Source: UBA7957 sp965222695 (lineage in GTDB: Bacteria > Pseudomonadota > Gammaproteobacteria > Granulosicoccales > Granulosicoccaceae). Taken from it: a stretch of 64,000 nucleotides of DNA. Location: positions 1,984,001 through 2,048,000 of the forward strand of contig OZ244967.1 of NCBI GenBank assembly GCA_965222695.1, given 5' to 3'. The notes beneath the pieces were generated by a model. It saw nothing but the letters and a program-made list of their open reading frames with translations. It did not search any database and was not told where the DNA came from. This document shows, piece after piece, positions 36,356 to 44,140 of the stretch (within the stretch, counting starts at the first letter, position 1; each line of letters starts with the position of its first letter). The translations under genes were made by a program, and so were the position numbers.

Positions 36356-37490
36356 ATGGCAAAGCGCAATATAGTGAGACTATCGCAGGATGAACGCCAT
36401 GCACTGGAAGGCATGGTAAATCAAGGCCGAGTGTCAGCCCAACGGCGACGACATGCGGCGATACTGCTACGGGTTGATGAGGGCAAGTATGGTCCGGCAA
36501 TGACTGACACGGAAACAGCCGATCAGATGGAACTGAGCACACGGTGTATTGAATCTGTTCGCCGAAGGTGCGTTCATGAAGGCTTGGAGAAGGCCTTACA
36601 GAGAAAGAAGCGATCTCGCGAACGTACAGCGAGTCTGGATGGCGAAGGCGAAGCCCAATTGATAAGCCTGGCCTGTAGTGAAGCACCCGAGGGGCGGGTA
36701 CGCTGGACTCTGAGGCTTTTGAGCGAAAAACTTGTGGAGTTGGACATTGTGGATACGATCTCGTATGAAACGGTTAGGCAAGTTTTAAAAAAACACCATA
36801 AAACCTTGGCAGAAGAGGATGTGGTGTATACCCGCTCAGGGTAATGCCGCCTTTGTCTGTCAAATGGAACAGGTGCTGGACGTTTACAAGAGGGAGTACG
36901 ACCCAGACTATCCAGTGGTTTGCATGGATGAGACCACCAAGCAATGTACACGTGAGGTTCGCAAGCCGATTCCGCCTTCACCGGGACAGACAGAGCGCTA
37001 CGATGGAGAATATGAACGCAATGGTGTGGCTCATTTGCTGTTGTTCTATGCGCCTCTGGAGAACTGGCGTAGAGTGCAAGTGGCAGGGAATCATGCGGCA
37101 AGTGAGTGGGCTGAAGGTGTGCGACGCCTGGTGCAGGAGGACTATCGGCATGCGGAAAAAATCACCTTGGTGATGGATAACCTTAGCACACATACTGGCG
37201 CCTCATTGTACAAAGCATTCCCGCCAGAGCTTGCTCACAGTCTGCTCAGCAAACTCGAATTTATCTACACACCGAAGCATGGAAGCTGGCTGAACATGGC
37301 GGAGTGCGAATTCAGCGTGCTGGCTCGACAGTGCCTAGATCGTCGCATTGCTGATAGAGAAACCCTTACACAGGAGGTTGAGCAATGGGAGCAGATACGC
37401 AACGAAAATACGAAACCGGTAGATTGGCGCTTCACAACAGAGCAAGCAAGGATAAAACTGAAACGTCTTTACCCGAATGTTTCAGATTGA
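36356..37490 (+). pseudogene. IS630-family transposase, two frames joined across an A7 run
   Basis: DDE transposase. The first frame (36356-36844) holds the helix-turn-helix DNA-binding part (QRRRHAAILLRVDEGK). The second (open in its frame before 36819 to 37490) holds the catalytic residues: D in VVCMDETTK, D in LVMDNLSTHTG and E in GSWLNMAECEFSVL. The frames differ by one base. The join falls at seven A (36787-36793): dropping one A gives VLKNTIKPWQKRMWCIPAQG, which fits the family. It is either a one-base insertion that kills the enzyme or a slippage site that controls it. Start ATG at 36356 is followed by MAKRNIVRLSQDE. Confidence 0.88.
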
Positions 37491-37498
37491 CTGACTAC
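37471..37498 (-). repeat. right terminal inverted repeat of the IS630-family element
   Basis: Read on the minus strand it begins GTAGTCAGTCAATCTGAAAC and ends TTCGGGT, matching the left end with a few central differences. Confidence 0.9.
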
Positions 37499-37896
37499 TA
37501 GGTGACCTTTGCAACAATGGCAGCCAGCTGAGGCCGCATATTGTCTGGTTCGGCGAGCCTGTGCCCAATATCGAACGCGCCACAGACGAAGTGCGCAACG
37601 CCGGGAAAGTGCTGGTCGTCGGCACATCCTTGAGCGTTTATCCGGCAGCGGGATTGCTGGATGTCGCCCCGGCAGGTGCTGAAAAAGTCATTATCAGCCC
37701 GGATCTGCAGGAAAACCCTCAGGATTATCAGTGGTTCCGGGAAACCGCAGTTGCCCGTGTACCGCAATTAGTTGCAAACTGGCTGGAATCGGAATTCGGC
37801 AAGGGGCTAAATAATAAATAAGCCGACCAGTGCTCTGTCGCCTGCCCCGGGGATAGGCTGACTTGCAGGGATTGCCTATGATCACGACAAATGAAT

Positions 37897-38457
37897 CTAC
37901 AAATCAACGGCATCCCTTTGATGCTGCCATAGTACCTCGGATCCGCGTTCGTGCCGGGCAAGGATTCTTGCCGCAACAAACAGCAAATCGGATAATCTGT
38001 TCAGATAAGCCTGACTTTCCGCCTGCACTTCTTCTTCACGTGCAAGCGCGACAAGGCATCTTTCCGCCCGCCTGCATACGGTTCTCGCAATATGGCATAT
38101 GGCTGCCGCCTTGCCGCCTCCGGGTAAGATAAAGTCTTGCAAAGCGGGTAAGTCACGGTTCAGTTTATCCAGTGCTTTTTCCAACCAGTCGATCTGTTCC
38201 TGTTGAATAAACTGCTGACCGGGCATACAGAGTTCACCGCCAAGATCGAACAAACGGTGTTGCACTTCATTGAGGATTTTGCCGATCAGTTCCGGTACAC
38301 CCTGGGCGATCAGCAAGCCGATAAAACTGTTAAGTTCATCAACTGTGCCTATGGCATCGATTCTGGCGCTGTCTTTTCCGACTCTACCTTTAACGCCAAG
38401 CCCGGTAGTACCATCATCGCCGGTGCGTGTGTATATTTTTGAAAGCCTTTTTCCCAC
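37897..38457 (-). CDS. ATP:cob(I)alamin adenosyltransferase, PduO type
   Basis: A 186-aa cytoplasmic enzyme that makes adenosylcobalamin from reduced cobalamin and ATP. The ATP-binding N terminus reads YTRTGDDGTTGL, followed by RIDAIGTVDELNSFIG. The C-terminal helix motifs CRRAERCLVAL and YLNRLSDLLFVAAR are typical of PduO/MMAB. It complements the B12 import cluster at 22147-28600 by converting imported B12 to the coenzyme form. Its start is 4 bp before the end of the reductase gene upstream on the same strand, so they may share a transcript. Confidence 0.92.
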   Translation of the reverse strand: MGKRLSKIYTRTGDDGTTGLGVKGRVGKDSARIDAIGTVDELNSFIGLLIAQGVPELIGKILNEVQHRLFDLGGELCMPGQQFIQQEQIDWLEKALDKLNRDLPALQDFILPGGGKAAAICHIARTVCRRAERCLVALAREEEVQAESQAYLNRLSDLLFVAARILARHERGSEVLWQHQRDAVDL

Positions 38458-38461
38458 GGTA

Positions 38462-39457
38462 TTATTCCGGATTAATCGTGACGACGGTTCTGCCGGTTAC
38501 CGCGCCATCAATAAAGCGTTCAAATTCATTCGGCAAATGGTCAAACGGCGTTTCCCTGGTCAGGATTTTGTCCAGATGCCTGGGTTTTAAATCACTTGCA
38601 ATGCGTTGCCAGACTTGTCTTCTCTTCTCGCCAGTCAGAATCACGGAGTTTATCCCCAATAGACTCACCCCGCGCAATATAAACGGCATAACGGTTGTAT
38701 TAAGCGCGACACCGCCCGCCAATCCTATAGAGGCGATATTACCCCAGGGCTTGACGGTTCTGGTCAACCAGGTGAGCGTCTCGCCCCCCACGTTGTCCAA
38801 GGCCCCTCCCCATAGGGCCTTCTCCATCGGCCTTTTGCCGAAATCCTGATCGGCCCGTGAGATAATTCCGCTTGCGCCTAATTGCCTGAGATAATCCGAT
38901 CTATCGGATTTTCCGGTAAACGCCATCACCTCATAACCTCCGCCGGCCAGCATATCTATAGCGACACTGCCAACGCCGCCGGTGGCTCCCGTAACCACTA
39001 TGGGCCCCTGTTCCGGGGTCTGCCCGTTTTCTTCCATTCGATGAATCGCCAGAGCAGCGGTAAACCCCGCTGTTCCTATGGTCATGGCATCTTTTAATGA
39101 AATGCCTTCCGGTAGCAGGACGACTGCGTCTTTTTTTACCCGGGCATATTCTGCGTAGCCGCCATCCTCTGTTTCCGACAGATTAGCACCACATACGACT
39201 ACTGCGTCACCGGGCTTAAATGCCGGATCGGTGGATTCCTCCACCCGGCCGGACAGGTCTATACCGCCGACCAGAGGGTAAGTTCTCAGTATGGCCCCCT
39301 TTCCGGTTGCGGCCAATGCATCTTTGTAGTTGATTCCCGAATAGGCGACTCGAATAATGACCTCACCTCCACTAAGGTCATCAACACTGATCTGTTCGAA
39401 ACGGGCATCTATACCATCGTCGGTTTTGTGAATTCTAAAGGCCTTGAATGTCGGCAT
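38462..39457 (-). CDS. acuI: AcuI/YhdH-type acryloyl-CoA reductase family oxidoreductase
   Basis: A 331-aa MDR-superfamily NADPH-dependent reductase without the structural zinc cysteines of alcohol dehydrogenases. Marks are YSGINYKDALAATGKG, YPLVGGIDLSGRVEES, the cofactor loop VTGATGGVGSVAIDML and LRGVSLLGINSV near the C terminus, all typical of AcuI/YhdH. The family reduces acryloyl-CoA to propionyl-CoA. It is followed on the minus strand by the B12 adenosyltransferase; propionyl-CoA can feed a B12-dependent mutase, a possible but unproven link. Confidence 0.85.
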   Translation of the reverse strand: MPTFKAFRIHKTDDGIDARFEQISVDDLSGGEVIIRVAYSGINYKDALAATGKGAILRTYPLVGGIDLSGRVEESTDPAFKPGDAVVVCGANLSETEDGGYAEYARVKKDAVVLLPEGISLKDAMTIGTAGFTAALAIHRMEENGQTPEQGPIVVTGATGGVGSVAIDMLAGGGYEVMAFTGKSDRSDYLRQLGASGIISRADQDFGKRPMEKALWGGALDNVGGETLTWLTRTVKPWGNIASIGLAGGVALNTTVMPFILRGVSLLGINSVILTGEKRRQVWQRIASDLKPRHLDKILTRETPFDHLPNEFERFIDGAVTGRTVVTINPE

Positions 39458-39579
39458 GGTTTTTCGGCTCCGTGTAAAAGCAGTGGGAGTTGCGGATTGA
39501 ACGGCCCCTAGGCGAAGTCCGATCCGATAGGTTAGTATTGCGCATCTGTTTCATAAGCAACATATCACAGGAATGTAAG

Positions 39580-39945
39580 ATGACGGAAGAAACGCTGTTC
39601 AGCAAAATCGTCAACAAAGAAATTCCCTCGGACATGGTCTACCAGGATGATCTGGTTACCGCTTTCCGCGATATCAATCCTGCGACACCCGTGCACGTTC
39701 TGATCGTTCCCAATAAGATTATTCCGACGGTTGACGATGTTGAGCCGGAAGACGAACTTGCGCTGGGCCGTATGTTCAGCGTGGCTAAGAAAATTGCCCG
39801 AGAACACGGTATCGAGGAAGACGGCTACCGCCTGATCATCAATTGCCGTAAGCACGGGCTGCAGGAGGTTTTTCATCTGCATATGCATCTGTGCGGCGGT
39901 GTGCAGCTGGGCAGGATGGTATCGATACAGAAGTCTGTGTCTTAG
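39580..39945 (+). CDS. hinT: HIT-family nucleotide-binding protein, HinT-like
   Basis: A 121-aa histidine triad protein. The N terminus LFSKIVNKEIPSDMVYQDD and the triad VFHLHMHLCGG near residue 105 are diagnostic. Such proteins hydrolyse purine nucleoside phosphoramidates. The ATG at 39580 is preceded by CAGGA; the frame is open from 39490 but lacks a ribosome site there. The C-terminal residues MVSIQKSVS differ from the usual ending, so the last few residues may have changed. It diverges from the acuI gene. Confidence 0.9.
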   Translation: MTEETLFSKIVNKEIPSDMVYQDDLVTAFRDINPATPVHVLIVPNKIIPTVDDVEPEDELALGRMFSVAKKIAREHGIEEDGYRLIINCRKHGLQEVFHLHMHLCGGVQLGRMVSIQKSVS

Positions 39946-40042
39946 AGCCTGTTTCCCTGCGCGTTCGTCACGTCAAGTCGGGCGCGGTGGACCCTACTCG
40001 CGCATTACAGACCGATAAGCTCATTGATTCCACTCAAATTTT

Positions 40043-40106
40043 TCCCGGATTCTGTCGATAGCCAGTGAATAGACCTCTGTCGTTTGACAGGCTTGAGAAT
40101 CCGGGA
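40043..40106 (+). promoter_or_regulatory. nested stem-loop leader covering the ribosome site of the next gene
   Basis: TCCCGGATTCT (40043-40053) pairs perfectly with AGAATCCGGGA (40096-40106). Inside, AGCC can pair with GGCT, and CTGTC with GACAG around a GTTT loop. The right arm contains GGGA, the only ribosome-site-like sequence near the ATG at 40115, so the fold could mask translation initiation. Confidence 0.5.
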
Positions 40107-40114
40107 TAATTGGA

Positions 40115-41107
40115 ATGAATGTGTTGACCTTGATTTCCGCCTTGCTTGTGGCCCTACTGACCATAGGCACTGCAGATGCGCAACTACTGACTCATCCGGC
40201 TGCGACCGCCGGGCCGGGTACTAACCAGTACGGTGTCTACCTCGGTAAGTCAAGCACAGAGTATGATATTGAAAAATCGGATGATTCTGGCGAAATTGAC
40301 CGCTCCTTTCTGGCCGCTTATATGGCGCGGGGAATCAATGATATCTTCGATGTCTACGCTGGCGCTGCTTATGGTTTTGATATCGAAGACGGCAGCGGTT
40401 ATCAGCTTGGGCTCGGATTGAAAGGAAAGCTGGAATTTATCGACATCCGATCTTTCGATTTCAATTGGTATTCCCAGCTCTCGGTGTTTTCCGAAGAGCT
40501 TGATGAGGTGGATGAGATCACGGTCGAAAACACCTTGAGTGAATGGCTGCTGGGCCTGGTTGCGGTAAAACCGATTGATCCGGATCTGAAACTCTACGCG
40601 GGACTTGAGTTCGTCGCCAGCTCAATCGGTGAAGCGGTCAGTAAGAAATCCGGACTTGACGATTTTAAATCCGATTTCGAGCGCAACGATCGCGTCGGCC
40701 TGCGTCTGGGCCTGGAATATCGTCAATTTCAGTTGCACATCGGCGCCGTGAATGAATCCAGCGTGATGTTCGGTGTTTCCTTACCCTTCGGTACCGGGCC
40801 TGAGACGCCGAAAAAACCGCAACAAACCCTCCCGCCCAAAGACCCGGCCAAGTCCGAAGCTCCCGTAACCCCGGAAGTTCGTAAAATTGAATTGGATTTA
40901 TACGAAGACACCAAACCTATAAGCGAGCGCGAAAAAATCCGCCGCCTGCAACAGAAACTAAAAGATTTGGGATACAATCCGGGGCCTGTAGACGGGTTTA
41001 TGGGCAAGCGTACCGCAGCGGCGATCCGGAAATTCCAAAAGGATCAGTCTTTACCGGTCAAGGGTCAAGCGGATAGCGCAACATATAAAGCTCTGGGTCT
41101 GGAATAA
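40115..41107 (+). CDS. exported barrel-like protein with C-terminal peptidoglycan-binding domain
   Basis: A 330-aa protein. The signal peptide ends near TADAQ. Residues about 25-225 alternate in a beta-strand pattern typical of small outer-membrane barrels (YGVYLGKSSTEYDI, FDVYAGAAYGFDI, YQLGLGLKGKLEFI, VGLRLGLEYRQFQLHIGAV, SSVMFGVSLPFG). A proline-rich linker (about 227-255) leads to a PGBD-1 domain (about 272-330) with LQQKLKDLGYNPGPVDGFMGKRT. The layout suggests an outer-membrane anchor that grips the cell wall. The family of the first part is not recognised. It stands alone behind a structured leader. Confidence 0.75.
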   Translation: MNVLTLISALLVALLTIGTADAQLLTHPAATAGPGTNQYGVYLGKSSTEYDIEKSDDSGEIDRSFLAAYMARGINDIFDVYAGAAYGFDIEDGSGYQLGLGLKGKLEFIDIRSFDFNWYSQLSVFSEELDEVDEITVENTLSEWLLGLVAVKPIDPDLKLYAGLEFVASSIGEAVSKKSGLDDFKSDFERNDRVGLRLGLEYRQFQLHIGAVNESSVMFGVSLPFGTGPETPKKPQQTLPPKDPAKSEAPVTPEVRKIELDLYEDTKPISEREKIRRLQQKLKDLGYNPGPVDGFMGKRTAAAIRKFQKDQSLPVKGQADSATYKALGLE

Positions 41108-41141
41108 AATTCTGCATCGCTTTGCTGTGGCAACAGCGGCT

Positions 41142-41202
41142 TAGAGCCTGTTACAAGATCACCAAATTCTCACTACGGCATGGGGATCTTGAACAGGCTC
41201 TT
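41142..41202. repeat. inverted repeat of the GAGCCTGTTCAAGATC family (family B)
   Basis: GAGCCTGTTACAAGATC (41144-41160) is inverted as GATCTTGAACAGGCTC (41185-41200) with one bulged base and a 24-base loop. The same core is at 2807-2821, and TTAGAGCCTGTT recurs just after hinT at 39942-39953. Lying right after a gene end, it may act as a bidirectional terminator. Confidence 0.65.
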
Positions 41203-41216
41203 AAGGGTTAAAGTCA

Positions 41217-41729
41217 ATGTGGGAACTGCGAAAGGCGGATATTCATGCCGCCGATGACCTTCAATTTTTATGGGTTAATACCTTTCAGCAAGCCTACGAG
41301 GATCTGCACGATAAAAGGAATATCGACGCCTATTGCCAACATCATTTTTCGAAAGCTGCGGCCATTGAGTTCCTCGCCGACAATCAAAGTTATTGCTGTA
41401 TCGCTTATAAAGAGGGAAAGCCCGTCGGTTTCTACCTGATCAGACATCATCCTTCACCGATAAGATTCGATGCGGATGCATCGGAATTGAAGCAAATCTA
41501 TATTCTCACCGATGAGTACGGAACCGGGCTTGGTAAAGTACTTTTCAGGCACGCCAGTGAAGTGATACAGAATTGCGGCAAACATTGGGTCTGGTTATGC
41601 GTGTCTGATACTAATTATCGCGCCCGTTCGTTTTACCGGATGCTGGGATTTCAACGCCTGGGTCGCGGCCCGGTAATCCATGTCGGTTCGGACAGGCTGA
41701 TATCGAGTGTATTGATCAAGAAACTATAA
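41217..41729 (+). CDS. GNAT-family N-acetyltransferase
   Basis: A 170-aa GNAT protein. The acetyl-CoA binding motif A reads LKQIYILTDEYGTGLGKVLF (about residues 90-110), with the Q/R-x-x-G-x-G/A pattern as DEYGTGLG. The C-terminal motif NYRARSFYRMLGFQRLG is also typical. The substrate is unknown. It ends convergently with the Nudix gene, overlapping by 6 bp. It follows a palindromic repeat, and the ribosome site is weak. Confidence 0.85.
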   Translation: MWELRKADIHAADDLQFLWVNTFQQAYEDLHDKRNIDAYCQHHFSKAAAIEFLADNQSYCCIAYKEGKPVGFYLIRHHPSPIRFDADASELKQIYILTDEYGTGLGKVLFRHASEVIQNCGKHWVWLCVSDTNYRARSFYRMLGFQRLGRGPVIHVGSDRLISSVLIKKL

Positions 41730-42311
41730 TTTAGCGGCGCGATATTGCTCACGAAACCAGTATAGAGCGATCAGGGTCATCGCATTGCTGATTTCACCCT
41801 GATCCAGTATTCGGAATATTTCATTGACAGCGTAAATTCGCACGCGTATGTCCTCTCCTTCATGCATAAGCCCGTGCAGTCCACCCGCGTCAGACAAATC
41901 AGCCTGCGCATAATACAAATATATTTTCTCCGTGCTACCACCCGGGCTGGCCAGATACTCCAGCATGGGCCGGGTATCCCGAAGTTCAATACCCGCCTCC
42001 TCCACGGCTTCCCGCTCAACGACATCCCTGGCCTCTTCGCCTTCCTCGATAATGCCTGCGATCAATTCGGTCAACCAGGGATTGTCCTCGTGGATCGCAC
42101 CTGTTCGGAACTGTTCCACCAGCAATACCCGATCGCTGACAGGATCATAGGGCAAAACCGCTGCGGCGCATCCGCGCTCGAAGATCTCCCGCTCAATCGG
42201 CGCCATCCATCCACCGGCAAAGAGCGTGTGCGTAATCTTGTATTTAACAATCCGGAAAAATCCCTCAAAACAGGTTTTAGTTTCAAGAATCTTCCATTGC
42301 TGTTTCATCAT
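41724..42311 (-). CDS. nudF: ADP-ribose pyrophosphatase
   Basis: A 195-aa Nudix hydrolase that splits ADP-ribose to AMP and ribose 5-phosphate. The Nudix box GX5EX7REUXEEXGU is complete: it begins GIIEEGEEARDVVE and continues REAVEEAGI. It is preceded by LVEQFRTGAI and followed by EYLASPGGSTEKIYLYYA, the NudF-type proline-containing segment. The length fits E. coli NudF. It starts 74 bp from the kdsB stop on the same strand. Confidence 0.9.
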   Translation of the reverse strand: MMKQQWKILETKTCFEGFFRIVKYKITHTLFAGGWMAPIEREIFERGCAAAVLPYDPVSDRVLLVEQFRTGAIHEDNPWLTELIAGIIEEGEEARDVVEREAVEEAGIELRDTRPMLEYLASPGGSTEKIYLYYAQADLSDAGGLHGLMHEGEDIRVRIYAVNEIFRILDQGEISNAMTLIALYWFREQYRAAKL

Positions 42312-42385
42312 TTCATACTCGGTTTGTGGAGAAAACCAGGATGAATATTAACACAAGCCCATAAGGTACCCGCGCCATCATTCGG

Positions 42386-43135
42386 CTATGGCTTCATCAG
42401 TTTCTCTATATCCTTGAGTTGCTGCGGTGTATCCACTCCGTGCGGCGGCACCTGACAAGCTTCGGCAACATGAATAATCACACCTTCCTGCATTGCCCGA
42501 AGTTGTTCCAGTTTTTCCAGATGCTCCAGCGAACTTTCCTGCATCGATGACCAGTGCCTTAAAAACCCTGCACGATAGGCATAAATACCGATATGGCGGA
42601 ACGCGCTCTGGGGCTTTTGGGTGTTCGATTCCCGTGGCCAGGGGATGGGTGCACGGCTGAAATACAGGGCTTGCCCCCTGTTGTCAAATACAACTTTGAC
42701 TACATTGGGATTGATAAAATCATCACTGGATTCAATCGGGCTGCAAAGAGTCGCTATTCCCGCCGCCTGGTAATCCTGCAAATTGTGTGCAACTTGATTG
42801 ATCACCGCGGGCGGGGTCAAAGGTTCATCCCCCTGCAGATTGACAATAACCGTATCGTCCGGCCAGGCTTCGGCAGCACTGACCTGAGCGATCCGATCAG
42901 TACCGCTCGGACAGTCGGGGTCGGTCATATGGACTTTTATACCCAGCGATCCGGCAAGCCGCCCGATTCGTTCATCGTCGGTGGCAAGGACTATTTCGGA
43001 TGCATTCGATTCCCGGGCTCTAAGGCAAACATGTTCTATCATCGGTCTGCCCGCAATCGGAGCCAAAGGCTTGCCTGGAAATCGCGAAGACGCATAACGC
43101 GCGGGAATGACGACTTTAAAATCTGCTGTCTTCAT
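42386..43135 (-). CDS. kdsB: 3-deoxy-manno-octulosonate cytidylyltransferase (CMP-KDO synthetase)
   Basis: A 249-aa enzyme that activates KDO with CTP for lipid A core assembly. The N-terminal nucleotidyltransferase motif is VVIPARYASSRFPGKPL. VNLQGDEPL (the metal/CTP-binding loop) and YFSRAPIPWPR are also seen. It is the last gene of exbB-exbD-msbA-lpxK-kdsB; its start overlaps the lpxK stop by 4 bp. Confidence 0.95.
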   Translation of the reverse strand: MKTADFKVVIPARYASSRFPGKPLAPIAGRPMIEHVCLRARESNASEIVLATDDERIGRLAGSLGIKVHMTDPDCPSGTDRIAQVSAAEAWPDDTVIVNLQGDEPLTPPAVINQVAHNLQDYQAAGIATLCSPIESSDDFINPNVVKVVFDNRGQALYFSRAPIPWPRESNTQKPQSAFRHIGIYAYRAGFLRHWSSMQESSLEHLEKLEQLRAMQEGVIIHVAEACQVPPHGVDTPQQLKDIEKLMKP

Positions 43136-44127
43136 CTTTTTTCCGTATTTCTGTGTAAAGTCAGTTTCTCCAGCAGAGCCAGCACACTATTACACAAACT
43201 TGTCGGCAATTCCGCCGTTACCTGCAGATACCAGGCATTTTTTAATCCGAAATCAAAGCATTTAACGGCATCTTTTTCTGTCATAATGAGAGGTAAATCC
43301 CCCAGCCCTTCAAATTCACTTTGTACGAAAGGATGGTGATCCGGGAATCTATGACTGCTGACGTGTAAACCCAACAAGCGCAGGCTATCAAAAAAGCGCT
43401 CAGCACTGGCCGTCCCCGCAATAGCATGAACCGACTTCCCACGGAAGGCATCCAGGTTGACACGTTGCAATCCGTCGAGGCTGATAAACTGCTGCGCTTT
43501 AACAGTGAAGCTATTATTATCCGCCGTGGCTTCCGTATCCGAGTTGACCAACAGATAATCTGCTTCTTCGACGCGTTTGATTCCTTCCCTCAAAGGACCG
43601 GCAGGCAGGCAAAACCCGTTTCCATATCCTCTGCGAGCATCGACCACAAGGATTTCATAATCCCGTTGCAAGGCATAGTGTTGTAGTCCGTCATCGCTGA
43701 TCAGCACATCGCATTCCCTGTATTCGAGCAGGGTTCTGGCTGCTGCGGGGCGATCCCGGCTGACGCAAACGGGGCACAGTGTTCTGCGGTATATTAACGC
43801 CGGTTCGTCACCCGCAAGCGTTACGGGCGTATGCTCTTGTACGATAAGGGCTTGTCTTTGGGTGCGCCTGGCGCCGTAACCGCGGCTTACTACACCCACA
43901 GTGTAGCCCTGATTTTTAAAAAATTCCGCAAGCGCTACCACTACCGGGGTTTTTCCCGTCCCTCCCACGGATAAGTTTCCTACCACAATAAGCGGTACTG
44001 GCGAGCGCCAGGAGGCGAAAAACTGGCGTCGGTACAGAAATCGCCTGATAGAGACGAGCAGACAAAACAACAGCGATAGCGGCCACAACAGCAGGGAAAC
44101 GGGATTCTTGCTGTACCAGAATCTCAA
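43132..44127 (-). CDS. lpxK: tetraacyldisaccharide 4'-kinase
   Basis: A 331-aa inner-membrane-associated kinase that phosphorylates lipid A precursor at the 4' position. One N-terminal membrane segment (SLLLWPLSLLFCLLVSI) precedes the P-loop VVGNLSVGGTGKTPVVVAL. Further LpxK marks are ISDDGLQHYALQRDYEI and VDARRGYGNG. It lies 13 bp after msbA and overlaps kdsB. Confidence 0.95.
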   Translation of the reverse strand: MRFWYSKNPVSLLLWPLSLLFCLLVSIRRFLYRRQFFASWRSPVPLIVVGNLSVGGTGKTPVVVALAEFFKNQGYTVGVVSRGYGARRTQRQALIVQEHTPVTLAGDEPALIYRRTLCPVCVSRDRPAAARTLLEYRECDVLISDDGLQHYALQRDYEILVVDARRGYGNGFCLPAGPLREGIKRVEEADYLLVNSDTEATADNNSFTVKAQQFISLDGLQRVNLDAFRGKSVHAIAGTASAERFFDSLRLLGLHVSSHRFPDHHPFVQSEFEGLGDLPLIMTEKDAVKCFDFGLKNAWYLQVTAELPTSLCNSVLALLEKLTLHRNTEKR

Positions 44128-44140
44128 GGTTCAGTATCCG

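Larger units (their letters stand above)
36278..37498 (+). mobile_element. IS630-family insertion sequence
   Basis: A 1221-bp element bounded by imperfect 28-bp inverted repeats and flanked by a duplicated TA (36276-36277, 37499-37500), the target preference of IS630/Tc1 elements. It contains one transposase gene in two overlapping frames and nothing else. It lies inside cobB in the same orientation. Confidence 0.95.
35885..37821 (+). pseudogene. cobB: cobB, NAD-dependent protein deacylase, interrupted by an IS630-family element
   Basis: The sirtuin gene is cut in two. The left part (35885-36277) encodes GAGISAESGLKTFR, TQNVDDLHERGG and the catalytic histidine in HLHGELTKA. The right part (37501-37821) encodes GDLCNNG, PHIVWFGEPVPN and VVGTSLSVYPAAGLL. 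Removing the 1221-bp element plus one copy of the duplicated TA restores one 237-codon frame (DLNL joined to GDLC), the normal CobB length. The left part now runs into the element and stops at 36310, losing the NAD-binding C-terminal half, so activity is unlikely. An exact joint and unmutated flanks suggest a recent insertion. The ATG at 35885 is chosen over the TTG at 35879. Confidence 0.93.

Noticed and set aside
42593..43339. 248-codon plus-strand frame
   Set aside because: Antisense to kdsB and lpxK, both full length with catalytic motifs.
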